Assembly (NCBI GenBank): GCA_946479285.1
Contig: CAMLFH010000013.1
Coordinates: 1-64,000 of the forward strand
Length of the DNA stretch: 64,000 bases
Source: an uncultured Flavobacteriales bacterium
Lineage (GTDB): Bacteria; Bacteroidota; Bacteroidia; Flavobacteriales; Crocinitomicaceae
Direction: 5' to 3'
Shown here in pieces: positions 54,383 to 62,421 of this stretch. The translations under genes and the position numbers were made by a program. Under the pieces are notes generated by a model. The model saw only the letters and a list, made by a program, of their open reading frames with translations. It was not told the DNA's origin and made no database searches. The stretch's first letter is position 1, and every line of letters begins with the position of its first letter.

Positions 54383-54907
54383 ATGAAACACTCGATTTTT
54401 TTAGGACTTGCAACCGTGTTGGTACTGGGTTCCTGTTCTTCCACTCCGGAAAAGAAAATTATCTCTGTTGAAAAGAAAGTAGTCATTAAAAAATTAGACC
54501 CGGTTCACGCAGATCGTAAACTGGCAATCGAGGTTTCAGGAATGAGTTGTGAACACGCTTGTGGTGGTTCAATCCGAATGGCATTGAAAGAAACAGGTGC
54601 AGTTGATCGGGTTTCTTACGATTTTGAAGACGGAAGAAAGACTAACACTGCTTACATCACTTTTGACAAATCAAAAATTTCTGCTGACAAAATTGCTTCG
54701 ATCATTGAAACATTGAATGACAAACAATTCACTACCGGGAAATCGAGTTCTACGGATATTGAAGGAGATACCAAATCAAGCAGTCCTTCAACCACGAAAA
54801 CAACAACGGTAACAGAAACAAAAACTACCGGCATTGACGTAGAAGTTTCCGAAACAAATTGGGAAATGCCGAATATCTTCCGTTTTTTTTCGCATTTGCT
54901 CGATTAA
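54383..54907 (+). CDS. HMA-domain lipoprotein
   Basis: 174 residues from the ATG at 54383, which gives a lipoprotein signal ending LVLGSC; 12 in-frame codons upstream would spoil it. After a lysine-rich spacer, a heavy-metal-associated domain covers about residues 45-115: IEVSGMSCEHACGGSIRMAL, with the metal-binding cysteines spaced C-x3-C rather than C-x2-C, a form known in this phylum. The C-terminal 45 residues are Ser/Thr-rich. Probably a periplasm-facing copper or other soft-metal carrier; no transporter gene is adjacent. Confidence 0.75.
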   Translation: MKHSIFLGLATVLVLGSCSSTPEKKIISVEKKVVIKKLDPVHADRKLAIEVSGMSCEHACGGSIRMALKETGAVDRVSYDFEDGRKTNTAYITFDKSKISADKIASIIETLNDKQFTTGKSSSTDIEGDTKSSSPSTTKTTTVTETKTTGIDVEVSETNWEMPNIFRFFSHLLD

Positions 54908-54923
54908 AAACAAAGCGGATTTG

Positions 54924-54931
54924 TAGTTTTG
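54924..54931 (+). promoter_or_regulatory. TAnnTTTG -7 box, predicted leaderless esterase gene
   Basis: TAGTTTTG ends 4 nt before the ATG at 54936. Confidence 0.55.
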
Positions 54932-54935
54932 CAGC

Positions 54936-55697
54936 ATGAAATTGCAGCATCGCATTATCGGGGAAGGAAAACCATTGATCATCCTTCACGGACTTTTTGG
55001 TTCTTCAGACAATTGGCAGACCCACGCCAAACGCTTATCGGAATATTTCCAGGTTATTCTGGTCGACCAACGAAATCACGGTCACACAGACTGGAGCAAC
55101 GAATTCGATTACGACTTACTTGCAGCAGATCTTCATGAACTGATCACAGACCTTGGATTGGAAAAAGTCAATCTATTGGGTCATTCCATGGGTGGAAAAA
55201 CCGTCATGCGTTATGCGCAGCTTTATCCCGACACGATTGAGAAAATGATCGTTGTTGACATGGGAATCCGGGGTTATCCGCCGCATCACCAGCAAATTTT
55301 AGCCGGAATTACCGCTTTAAATGCCACTGCAATGGATTCCCGTTCGGCTGCAGAAGAAATTCTACTTCCTTTTGTGCCCGAAAACGGAACCCGTCTTTTC
55401 CTGATGAAAAACCTGTATTGGATTGAAAAAGGGAAATTGGCCTGGCGCATGAACGTAGAAGTATTGGAAAGAGAAATGCCCAATATACTGAAAGCAATAC
55501 CGGAACAGGAAGTCATGGTGCAAACCCTGTTCATTCGCGGCGGGCTTTCAAATTACATCGTTGATGCAGATATTTCCGACATTGAAAATCAATTCCCGGA
55601 TTCTTCATTTATAACGATTGAAGACGCCGGACATTGGGTACATGCGGAAAAACCGGAGGAATTTATGAATGCGGTTTTGGAATTTTTGCTGCGGTAA
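54936..55697 (+). CDS. Alpha/beta hydrolase, YbfF-like esterase
   Basis: 253 residues. The fold marks are LIILHGLFGSSDNWQ (oxyanion strand), VDQRNHGHTDW, the nucleophile elbow GHSMGG and the catalytic histidine in EDAGHWVHAEKP. The residues DQRNHG and the cap sequence are typical of the YbfF group of acyl esterases. Cytoplasmic, start fixed by a -7 box 4 nt upstream. It is followed by the RAYT gene in convergent orientation. Confidence 0.88.
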   Translation: MKLQHRIIGEGKPLIILHGLFGSSDNWQTHAKRLSEYFQVILVDQRNHGHTDWSNEFDYDLLAADLHELITDLGLEKVNLLGHSMGGKTVMRYAQLYPDTIEKMIVVDMGIRGYPPHHQQILAGITALNATAMDSRSAAEEILLPFVPENGTRLFLMKNLYWIEKGKLAWRMNVEVLEREMPNILKAIPEQEVMVQTLFIRGGLSNYIVDADISDIENQFPDSSFITIEDAGHWVHAEKPEEFMNAVLEFLLR

Positions 55698-55717
55698 ATG
55701 TATTTTGATTGATCGAT

Positions 55718-56251
55718 TTATGTAGGCACGCGACGCATCGCGTGCCTACGAGGATTATCCAAAATATATCGTTGAACATTTGCAAATTGTTCCGGTGATT
55801 TGATGATCACATCATAATAACGGGGCTGCCAACAAAAAGGTAAATCAGCCTTTTTACACCTTGTCGTAACTGCCGATTTAAATCCTCGGACAATTGATCC
55901 CAAATTATTTGATTGTGGTTTGAATTCATTGTTTTTAAAACTCCCGGATTCATTTACAAAGGAATCTTTCCCATTGAACTGGTTTACCCCTATCGTGATC
56001 AACGCATGAAAATGATCAGGCATTATAACAAATTCATGCAGCTCTACTTTCATCTTCGGCCTTAATCCTGCCGTTTTCAACCATTCTTCAGAAAGAATTT
56101 CACCAATTTTGGTTAACTGAACTTTACCATTCTGAACCTTACCGAAATAAGGAATTTTGTCTTTCGTACAAATTGTAAGGAAGTAAGTCCCAGTATCAGA
56201 ATAATCCCACCATTTCGCTCTTACAGAACCATTTATATGTTTCACCCCCAT
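55718..56251 (-). mobile_element. RAYT: REP-associated tyrosine transposase
   Basis: 177-residue protein of the Y1 transposase superfamily (IS200/IS605-like, PF01797). It has the HUH motif in MPDHFHALITI, the leading YFLTICTKDKIPYFG strand and the catalytic-tyrosine helix VQRYILDNP. Single-copy genes of this kind without flanking transposon ends, near palindromic repeats, are RAYTs, which in gamma-proteobacteria cut REP sequences next to a GTAG foot. The last nine codons (RHAMRRVPT) are themselves a copy of the window's 28-bp palindrome. It looks intact. It lies beside a decayed gene (56313-56728). Confidence 0.85.
55722..55749. repeat. 28-bp REP-like palindrome, copy 4, inside the RAYT gene end
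   Basis: GTAGGCACGCGA and TCGCGTGCCTAC flank CGCA: perfect 12-bp arms. It starts 1 bp after the RAYT stop-codon triplet in plus-strand coordinates and encodes the protein's C terminus. Confidence 0.9.
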
Positions 56252-56312
56252 TTGTGCTTTCTTATTTAATTTAAGAAAAAACAGGATTTAAAAAAAGAAA
56301 TATTGAAGTGAT

Positions 56313-56728
56313 TTAATTCAATTTAATTTCAAACGGCATCGTAAAAACTGTTTTTACCGCTCTACCATCATTCATTGCGGGTTTCCAATGTGGTATTTGT
56401 TAGTCCAAATGAATGTAAATCGGCAAGTTGTACCAGGAATTCACCGCTTCTCCATCAGCAATTTCAAATCTTTGATCAACGGATCGATTTTCAAAAACAA
56501 TTCTTTTGCAGGAAGTTCTGCCTGGATTGCTAAATAGTTTCGCTGCATCGCTTCTCCCCGAATGGAATCCAGTTCCTTTTTTTCTTTTTGATAAGCTTCT
56601 GATTTCAGCTGCGATTGCAGGTTACGTATTTCAAACTCCTTCTTCAGTTCTTTATTCTGCTTTCGTGTTGATTACGTAAAAGCCACTGAAGAGAACCCAA
56701 GCAACAGAAGTAATAATGTAATTTTCAT
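56313..56728 (-). pseudogene. Decayed third copy of the TonB-C-domain secreted protein
   Basis: From the ATG at 56728 the minus strand encodes a signal peptide like its neighbours (KITLLLLLLGFSSVAFT), then a stop at codon 19, then in the same frame a recognisable coiled-coil (KQNKELKKEFEIRNLQSQL, KKELDSIRGEAMQRN) up to a second stop. After a deletion of most of the middle, the end in another frame reads PHWKPAMNDGRAVKTVFTMP and closes FEIKLN like the intact paralogs (FELD, FKLN). It lies 8 bp after the paralog at 56737 and next to the RAYT gene. Confidence 0.8.
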
Positions 56729-56736
56729 AGCTGATT

Positions 56737-57870
56737 TTAATCCAGTTCAAATCGTACGATCAAGTGGGCATAAGACTTCACAGCCTTTCCGTTCAAACGG
56801 GCAGGAATCCAGTGTGGCATTAATTGGGCGATTCGTACTACTTCATCATCGCATTCTTTACAACCCGGGAAATTTACTCGCACCTTGATATCAGAAATCT
56901 CCCCTTTTTCAGAGACAATGAATTTCAAGACCACTTTTCCTTCTACTGCAATTTCTTTATACTTATCCGGATAACGCAGGTTCTTGGAAACAAACTCCTT
57001 CCGGGCTTCAGGCCCTCCGGGAAAAAGAGCCACTTCATCTACCTGCTCATAAATTTCCGGTTCAGGCAGAACAGGTTCAGCAACAACTTCATCCAATTTC
57101 ATGCCTTCGGAATGAATATTTTTTATTGCTTCTTCACTGGTTTCTGAAACTGATCGTGGAAATGCATCGTAGAATACTTTTTGATATGCTTCAGGAAATC
57201 CTTTCGGACCTTTTTCCTTATAATTGATCCGGAGTTCATGTAATTTGTCTCTTAATTTCGCGTTTTTTGACTCCAATTCATTATTCACCAACTTGTAAGC
57301 CTGCTGCAAAGAATCGATTACGTACAGAAAAGAAGTCAGTTGCTCACCTTTTCTTTCCATAGTTATCAGGCGCACTTCGTTGGATCTTTCATTATCCTGG
57401 TATTCGATGAGTTTCTTGCGGACAATTGCAATTAATTCCTTCCGTTTAGTATCCTTATCGTGAAAAAAGGAATTAGCCACTTTATCGAATTCTTCTGCCT
57501 TCATGGAAAACTTGTCGATTGGAGCTAACACTTGCCTGAAATCCGGAAGGCCATCGGTCTTCGTCAAAGGAGCTGCAACTGCATCCGCATCCAGGCCCAA
57601 ATCCTTCAATTGAGCACATCTCTTAAAAAAAAGCTCCCCGGAACTTTCAGCAAGTCCGTATTCCACGGATAAACGAAGTGTCTTTTCGGTGAGCAGCCTC
57701 CTAATTGAATCGTATTCTTTTTTGGCTTTCTGGAAAATTGCGTAAGCCGAATCCTGCTTTTGCTGTTCCAGTAATAACTGTGCGCTAAGCTGTTTAATGA
57801 TTTTTTTGTCCGACTGCCCGAAAACCAGTGAATTTGCCGTCAGAAATAAAAGGACCAAAACTATTCGCAT
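56737..57870 (-). CDS. Secreted coiled-coil protein with TonB C-terminal domain, copy B
   Basis: 377 residues with a signal peptide ending at LVFGQ. A long helical region of about 230 residues (KKIIKQLSAQLLLEQQKQDSAYAIF, LQQAYKLVNNELESKNAKLRDKL) leads to a TonB C-terminal domain of about 90 residues: LFPGGPEARKEFVSKNLRYPDKYKE, VEGKVVLKFIVSEKGEISDIKV, LMPHWIPARLNGKAVKSY. Unlike energy-transducing TonB it has no N-terminal membrane helix that would stay in place. It follows the copy at 57871 with no intervening base, and both have exactly the same length. Role unknown. Confidence 0.82.
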   Translation of the reverse strand: MRIVLVLLFLTANSLVFGQSDKKIIKQLSAQLLLEQQKQDSAYAIFQKAKKEYDSIRRLLTEKTLRLSVEYGLAESSGELFFKRCAQLKDLGLDADAVAAPLTKTDGLPDFRQVLAPIDKFSMKAEEFDKVANSFFHDKDTKRKELIAIVRKKLIEYQDNERSNEVRLITMERKGEQLTSFLYVIDSLQQAYKLVNNELESKNAKLRDKLHELRINYKEKGPKGFPEAYQKVFYDAFPRSVSETSEEAIKNIHSEGMKLDEVVAEPVLPEPEIYEQVDEVALFPGGPEARKEFVSKNLRYPDKYKEIAVEGKVVLKFIVSEKGEISDIKVRVNFPGCKECDDEVVRIAQLMPHWIPARLNGKAVKSYAHLIVRFELD

Positions 57871-59004
57871 CTAATTCAGTTTAAATATAATGGGCAAAAT
57901 AAAATATGAATTCACTGGTTTTCCACTCATCTTACCGGGAATCCAGTTGGGCATTGTTCTCACTAATCGTTTCGCTTCCATATCGCACTCCGGGCAATCT
58001 GTAACTCCTTTCTTTATTTTAATGTCTGAAATAACTCCTTTATCAGAAACTACAAATTGCAGGTAAACTTTCCCGGATATTCCCATTTGCTTCGCAACCG
58101 GCGGATAATTTAGGTGAGTGTCCAGGTAATTTTTTAACGCGGACATTCCTCCCGGAAATTCAGCGGGCTCATCAACCACTTTGTAAACCTCCGGGTTTTG
58201 TTCCGGAACTTCAACCACCTTTGGCACAATTTCAGAAGCGAATGGTCCTTCATCTGTATCTCTTGTTACGGCAACTTCTACATCGCCTGGTAAGGGATGA
58301 ATGTTTGGAAAAACCTTTCTATAACCTTCCGGAAACCCTTTTGGACCTTTTAAACGGTAATTTTCTTCCAATTCGCCCAATTTATTCTTCAGAATTTGTT
58401 CCTGTGAATTTAATTGTACAATGAGTTTTTCATAAACAGTTATCAAGGAATCTACCCGGGGTAAAAAGGCCTTTAATTGCTCATTGTATATTTCCAACTC
58501 TTCTTGTTTTTCTCTATTCGATTTTGTGTGAAGCTCATATTCATTCAATTTCCCGCTCAGCATACTATTCTGTTCCTTTATTTTGAACATATCCAGGTAA
58601 AGCCGGCTGGAAACTTTTTCAAATTTCACATCTGTTCGAATGATTTCCCTGATTGGTACAAATGACCGCCTGTAATCCGGAAGGCCCTTTACACCGGAAT
58701 CTGCCGGGATCAGTGTATTTGGATTAATTCCCAACTGTTCCAGTTGACGGGTTAATTCATAAATTTTCAAATACGGATTTCGCGCAAAACTTTCTTTGTC
58801 TGATAATAAGACAATCTTGCTGTTTGCAATCAGTTTTAGCGAATCAAATTCAAACCTCCTTTTCAGGAAAACAGCCAGAGTAGAATCCTGTTTTTGTTCT
58901 TCCAAAGCAAAATCCGCCCGAAGCTTTTTATTCATTTTTTTCGCGGACTGTCCGAATGTGCCGAAACTGAAAAACAGCAGAAAGATGATTGAAATGGTTT
59001 TCAT
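57871..59004 (-). CDS. Secreted coiled-coil protein with TonB C-terminal domain, copy A
   Basis: 377 residues, first of the tandem array. The signal peptide ends at GTFGQ. The mature protein starts SAKKMNKKLRADFALEEQKQD, followed by a coiled-coil region (KQEELEIYNEQLKAF, LNSQEQILKNKLGELEENY) and a C-terminal TonB domain: EFPGGMSALKNYLDTHLNYP, GKVYLQFVVSDKGVISDIKI, MPNWIPGKMSGKPVNSY. Its TAG is followed directly by the ATG of copy B, so translation may pass from one to the other. A REP-like palindrome lies upstream at 59085. Confidence 0.82.
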   Translation of the reverse strand: MKTISIIFLLFFSFGTFGQSAKKMNKKLRADFALEEQKQDSTLAVFLKRRFEFDSLKLIANSKIVLLSDKESFARNPYLKIYELTRQLEQLGINPNTLIPADSGVKGLPDYRRSFVPIREIIRTDVKFEKVSSRLYLDMFKIKEQNSMLSGKLNEYELHTKSNREKQEELEIYNEQLKAFLPRVDSLITVYEKLIVQLNSQEQILKNKLGELEENYRLKGPKGFPEGYRKVFPNIHPLPGDVEVAVTRDTDEGPFASEIVPKVVEVPEQNPEVYKVVDEPAEFPGGMSALKNYLDTHLNYPPVAKQMGISGKVYLQFVVSDKGVISDIKIKKGVTDCPECDMEAKRLVRTMPNWIPGKMSGKPVNSYFILPIIFKLN

Positions 59005-59084
59005 TGTATTTAATTACGAATGCCAAAGTACGAAATTCGAATCGTTCGATCCATTTATTTTGAATCATTGGTTTGTATAAACAT

Positions 59085-59112
59085 GTAGGGGCGCGATTAA
59101 TCGCGCCCCTAC
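59085..59112. repeat. 28-bp REP-like palindrome, copy 5
   Basis: A perfect palindrome: GTAGGGGCGCGATT and its complement AATCGCGCCCCTAC, no unpaired centre. It lies 22 bp after the paaZ stop and 80 bp before the TonB-domain array. Confidence 0.9.
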
Positions 59113-59133
59113 ATATTATCAATTAATTTTTTA

Positions 59134-61209
59134 TCAATTATTCGACTGATCCAATCGTTTCACCATTGTGAGGATCGTAGCAATCCCTACCAAAGGTTCG
59201 TCGGTATCATCGAGCATTTCAACCAGCCATTTTACAACGCCTCGTTGGATCAATGTCTTCGGATCTTCGTCATTCGGCGTTACATCTGTACTGATCTTCT
59301 CTTTACAGGTAAAACGAATGTGGATTTTAGCCCCGGAATAAACGGGTTTTGTAAAGCGCAATTCATCAATCCCGTAATTCAGCAAAACCGGGTTGATTTC
59401 GTAGCTGTCTACAAATAATCCTGCGGAAATACTCATGATCAAATATCCGTGTGCAACCTGTTCGTCGAACATCGTTCCGGCAAAATTGGTTTCCCGCTTG
59501 TGTGCGTAGAAATTATCTCCGCTTAATGCAGCAAATGCATCAATGTCTTCTGGGGTGATCAAACGGCTGTCGGTGATCAATTGATCTCCCACTTCCAATT
59601 CCTCGTAGTGCTTTTTGAAAGGGTGAATGGCAGAAATCTTCCCTTTAGCACCTTGCTGGTATTGCTGTGTGATTTCAGTTATGGTTGTTGGATGTCCCTG
59701 GATAGCTGTGCGCTGCAAATAATGCATAATTCCGCGTTTTCCGCCCATTTCTTCTCCACCACCTGCTCTACCCGGTCCACCGTGTGTCAACAATGGCATT
59801 GGGGAACCGTGACCTGTACTTTCTTTCGCGCAATCCTTATTCAGGACCAAAATTCGTCCGTTCACGGAAGCTGCTTCTACCACAAACTCACGTGCTTCTT
59901 TATCGTCGGCAGTAACTATCGTTGTTACCAATGAACCTTTCCCGAGCTTCGTCAATTCAATGGCTTCGTCCAAATCTTTGTAAGGCATGATCGTTGAAAC
60001 AGGCCCGAAAGCTTCTACGTTGTGTACATCCTGCTTATCGAACGGGGCATCATTGAGGAATAAGATCGGGGAAAAGAATGCCCCTTTGTCTTTATCTGCA
60101 CCAACTACATCAAACTGGTCCAGATCACCATAAATGATTTGTTGTGATTTTGCGAGCAATTCTACATTCTCACGAACGCGGTCAACTTGTGTTCTGTTGA
60201 TCAAAGCCCCCATGCGCACACCTTCTACTTTCGGGTCACCGATCGTGGTGGATGCCAGGCGGGAAGCAACTCCCTTTTGTACCTCTTCAATGAAATTATC
60301 CGGAACCAAAATTCGGCGTACTGCCGTACATTTCTGTCCCGCTTTGATGGTGATTTCTTTCGTAACCTCTTTTACGAAGATGTCAAACTCTTCTGTTCCC
60401 GGAGCAGCTTTTTGTCCCAGGACCATTGCATTCAATGAATCTGCTTCCAAATTAAACGGCACCGATTCTTCGATCAAACGCGGATGAGCTTTCAATTTTC
60501 TTCCGGTAAATGCACTTCCGGTGAAACTTACCACATCCTGACTTGTTACGTGATCAATAATTCCACGTCCAAATCCGGAAACCAACTGCAAGGCCCCTTC
60601 CGGTAAAATCTTCGATTCAATGATATCTTTCACCATGACTTCTGTCAGGAAGCTCGTAAACTCAGATGGTTTTACCACAGCCGGAACACCTGCCATCAAA
60701 TTCACCGCAATTTTCTCAAGCATTCCCCAGATCGGGAAGTTGAATGCATTGATATGAATAGCAACACCTTGTTTGGGAACCATGATGTGATGCCCGATGA
60801 AAGATCCGTTTTTTGATAATGGTGCAGCATTTCCGTCTACGTAATAAGGCAAATCGGGGAACTGTCTTCTCAAAGACGCATTCGCAAATAAATTTCCGAT
60901 TCCGCCTTCAATATCGATCCAGGAATCCACTTTCGTTGCACCTGTCCAGCCGGAAACTTCGTAATAAGTCTTTTTACGGTCCATCAGGTAGAACGCCAAA
61001 GCTTTCAACATCCGTCCGCGTTCCTGGAAAGTCATTTTGCGTAAAGCTTTCCCTCCGTGAGTTCTTCCGTAATTCAATACTGCTTCGTAGTCCAATCCGG
61101 CGCTGGAAACAGCACCGATCTGATCACCGGTAATGGCATTGTAAATTTTCTGTTCTTCACCTTCACCAGCCACCCATTGGCCGCATATATAATTCTTTAC
61201 TTGTATCAT
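59134..61209 (-). CDS. paaZ: PaaZ bifunctional enzyme: oxepin-CoA hydrolase / aldehyde dehydrogenase
   Basis: 691 residues. An aldehyde dehydrogenase domain spans about 1-515 with general base Glu255 in NLEADS and nucleophile Cys294 in AGQKCTAVRR. A MaoC-like hydratase domain follows from about 535, with LSGDNFYAHKRE (561 on) holding the hydratase acid-base residues. PaaZ opens the ring of oxepin-CoA and oxidises the resulting semialdehyde in the aerobic phenylacetate pathway. The other paa genes are not in the window, so here it may serve a wider CoA-aromatic or detoxifying role. A -7 box lies at 61236-61243. Confidence 0.93.
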   Translation of the reverse strand: MIQVKNYICGQWVAGEGEEQKIYNAITGDQIGAVSSAGLDYEAVLNYGRTHGGKALRKMTFQERGRMLKALAFYLMDRKKTYYEVSGWTGATKVDSWIDIEGGIGNLFANASLRRQFPDLPYYVDGNAAPLSKNGSFIGHHIMVPKQGVAIHINAFNFPIWGMLEKIAVNLMAGVPAVVKPSEFTSFLTEVMVKDIIESKILPEGALQLVSGFGRGIIDHVTSQDVVSFTGSAFTGRKLKAHPRLIEESVPFNLEADSLNAMVLGQKAAPGTEEFDIFVKEVTKEITIKAGQKCTAVRRILVPDNFIEEVQKGVASRLASTTIGDPKVEGVRMGALINRTQVDRVRENVELLAKSQQIIYGDLDQFDVVGADKDKGAFFSPILFLNDAPFDKQDVHNVEAFGPVSTIMPYKDLDEAIELTKLGKGSLVTTIVTADDKEAREFVVEAASVNGRILVLNKDCAKESTGHGSPMPLLTHGGPGRAGGGEEMGGKRGIMHYLQRTAIQGHPTTITEITQQYQQGAKGKISAIHPFKKHYEELEVGDQLITDSRLITPEDIDAFAALSGDNFYAHKRETNFAGTMFDEQVAHGYLIMSISAGLFVDSYEINPVLLNYGIDELRFTKPVYSGAKIHIRFTCKEKISTDVTPNDEDPKTLIQRGVVKWLVEMLDDTDEPLVGIATILTMVKRLDQSNN

Positions 61210-61235
61210 CTGTATTTTCGCTGAAAATTTCCCCT

Positions 61236-61243
61236 CAAATATA
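61236..61243 (-). promoter_or_regulatory. TAnnTTTG -7 box for paaZ
   Basis: Read on the minus strand this is TATATTTG, 26 nt before the ATG at 61209. Confidence 0.5.
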
Positions 61244-61508
61244 ATGAAAGTTCAAGGAGTTCAAATGTTCAATTCTAACTGAATTGACCCGAATAACAAC
61301 TTCGGTGCAGCTTTTTCTTTCTGAATTGAACCGAAGCGAAGGTTATCTGTACGGGAGCAAGAACTTAGGAATATTCATTTTGTGTTAATGCAGATTTGAT
61401 TTTATCGTAACATTCCACAAAATCAATCATTTCTTTCGGTTTAATTGATAATTCAGGTACTTAAAACGCATTTTGGAACATTTTGATAAAAAAGGCAACT
61501 CATTTCAC

Positions 61509-61542
61509 TAAAAGGTTTGGAACTAATTAAAACCTTTTTAGT
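61509..61542 (+). terminator. Hairpin in the exbB leader region
   Basis: AAAAGGTTT at 61510-61518 pairs with AAACCTTTT at 61530-61538 and runs into T. It lies just before the exbB promoter box, so it may stop transcription arriving from upstream. The rest of the 379-bp gap 61210-61588 shows nothing else I can name. Confidence 0.5.
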
Positions 61543-61549
61543 ATGTTTG
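61542..61549 (+). promoter_or_regulatory. TAnnTTTG -7 box for the exbB operon
   Basis: TATGTTTG ends 39 nt before the exbB ATG at 61589. Confidence 0.5.
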
Positions 61550-61588
61550 AGGCTTAAACAAGTAAAAAGTTTCAATAAAGACTAAATT

Positions 61589-62389
61589 ATGAGCAAGACA
61601 AAAACAGGAGGAGGTTTTTCATCATTAGTTGCCTCATTATCTATTGCAATTGCATTAGGAATCGGATTTCTAATTTATTATTTCATTTTGGGAGATCCAT
61701 CAAACTTCGTTAACGGAGATCCAAACGAGCATCCAATTGACGGAAATACGCTTGGTACAGTATATAAAGGAGGTATCATCGTACCTTTCTTGATGGCAGT
61801 TAACCTTGTTGTATTAATTTTCTCTGTTGAGCGTTTCATCAGTATCTCTAAGACAAAAGGTCGTGGAAACATCAACAATTTCGTTGAAAACATTAAATCT
61901 TTGATGGATTCAAACGATATCCAGGGTGCTTTGGAAGAGTGTGATAAACAAAAAGGATCTTTAGCTAACGTAATACGTGCAGGATTAGAGAAGTATGAGT
62001 CCATTCAAAAAGACCCTACTTTGGACAAAGAGCAAAAATCAGAAATCTTGAAAAATGAGATTGACGAAGCAATTGCTTTAGAGCTTCCAATGATGTCTAA
62101 GAACTTGGTTATTATCTCTACTTGTGTATCTATTGGTACTTTGATCGGTTTGATCGGAACAGTATTGGGGATGATCAAATCCTTCCAGGCGATGGGTGCT
62201 GGTACTCCGGATACAGCAAAACTTTCTGTAGGTATCTCTGAGGCCTTGATCAACACGTTCTTAGGAATCTTCGCTTCTACATTGGCAACAGTTATGTACA
62301 ACTTCTTTAACACGAAGATTGATCAAATGACACATGCAATGGATGAGGCAGGATTTGCTATCATTCAGAACTTCAACGCAAATAACTAA
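61589..62389 (+). CDS. exbB: MotA/TolQ/ExbB proton channel protein
   Basis: 266 residues. An N-terminal helix (about 10-33) is followed by a second (about 64-82), a cytoplasmic helical region rich in charge (NNFVENIKSLMDSND, ALEECDKQKGSLANVIRAGLEKY), and the paired conserved helices with TCVSIGTLIGLIGTVLGMIKSF and INTFLGIFASTLATVMYNFF. ExbB forms the stator ring that uses the proton gradient to drive TonB. It is the first gene of an exbB-exbD-exbD-tonB operon. Confidence 0.93.
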   Translation: MSKTKTGGGFSSLVASLSIAIALGIGFLIYYFILGDPSNFVNGDPNEHPIDGNTLGTVYKGGIIVPFLMAVNLVVLIFSVERFISISKTKGRGNINNFVENIKSLMDSNDIQGALEECDKQKGSLANVIRAGLEKYESIQKDPTLDKEQKSEILKNEIDEAIALELPMMSKNLVIISTCVSIGTLIGLIGTVLGMIKSFQAMGAGTPDTAKLSVGISEALINTFLGIFASTLATVMYNFFNTKIDQMTHAMDEAGFAIIQNFNANN

Positions 62390-62421
62390 TATCCGTCTAA
62401 ACGGTATAAATACTAAAAGGA

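Noticed and set aside
55718..56251. Full IS200/IS605 insertion sequence
   Set aside because: No TnpB gene and no left-end and right-end hairpin pair; the gene form and the scattered palindromes fit a RAYT better.
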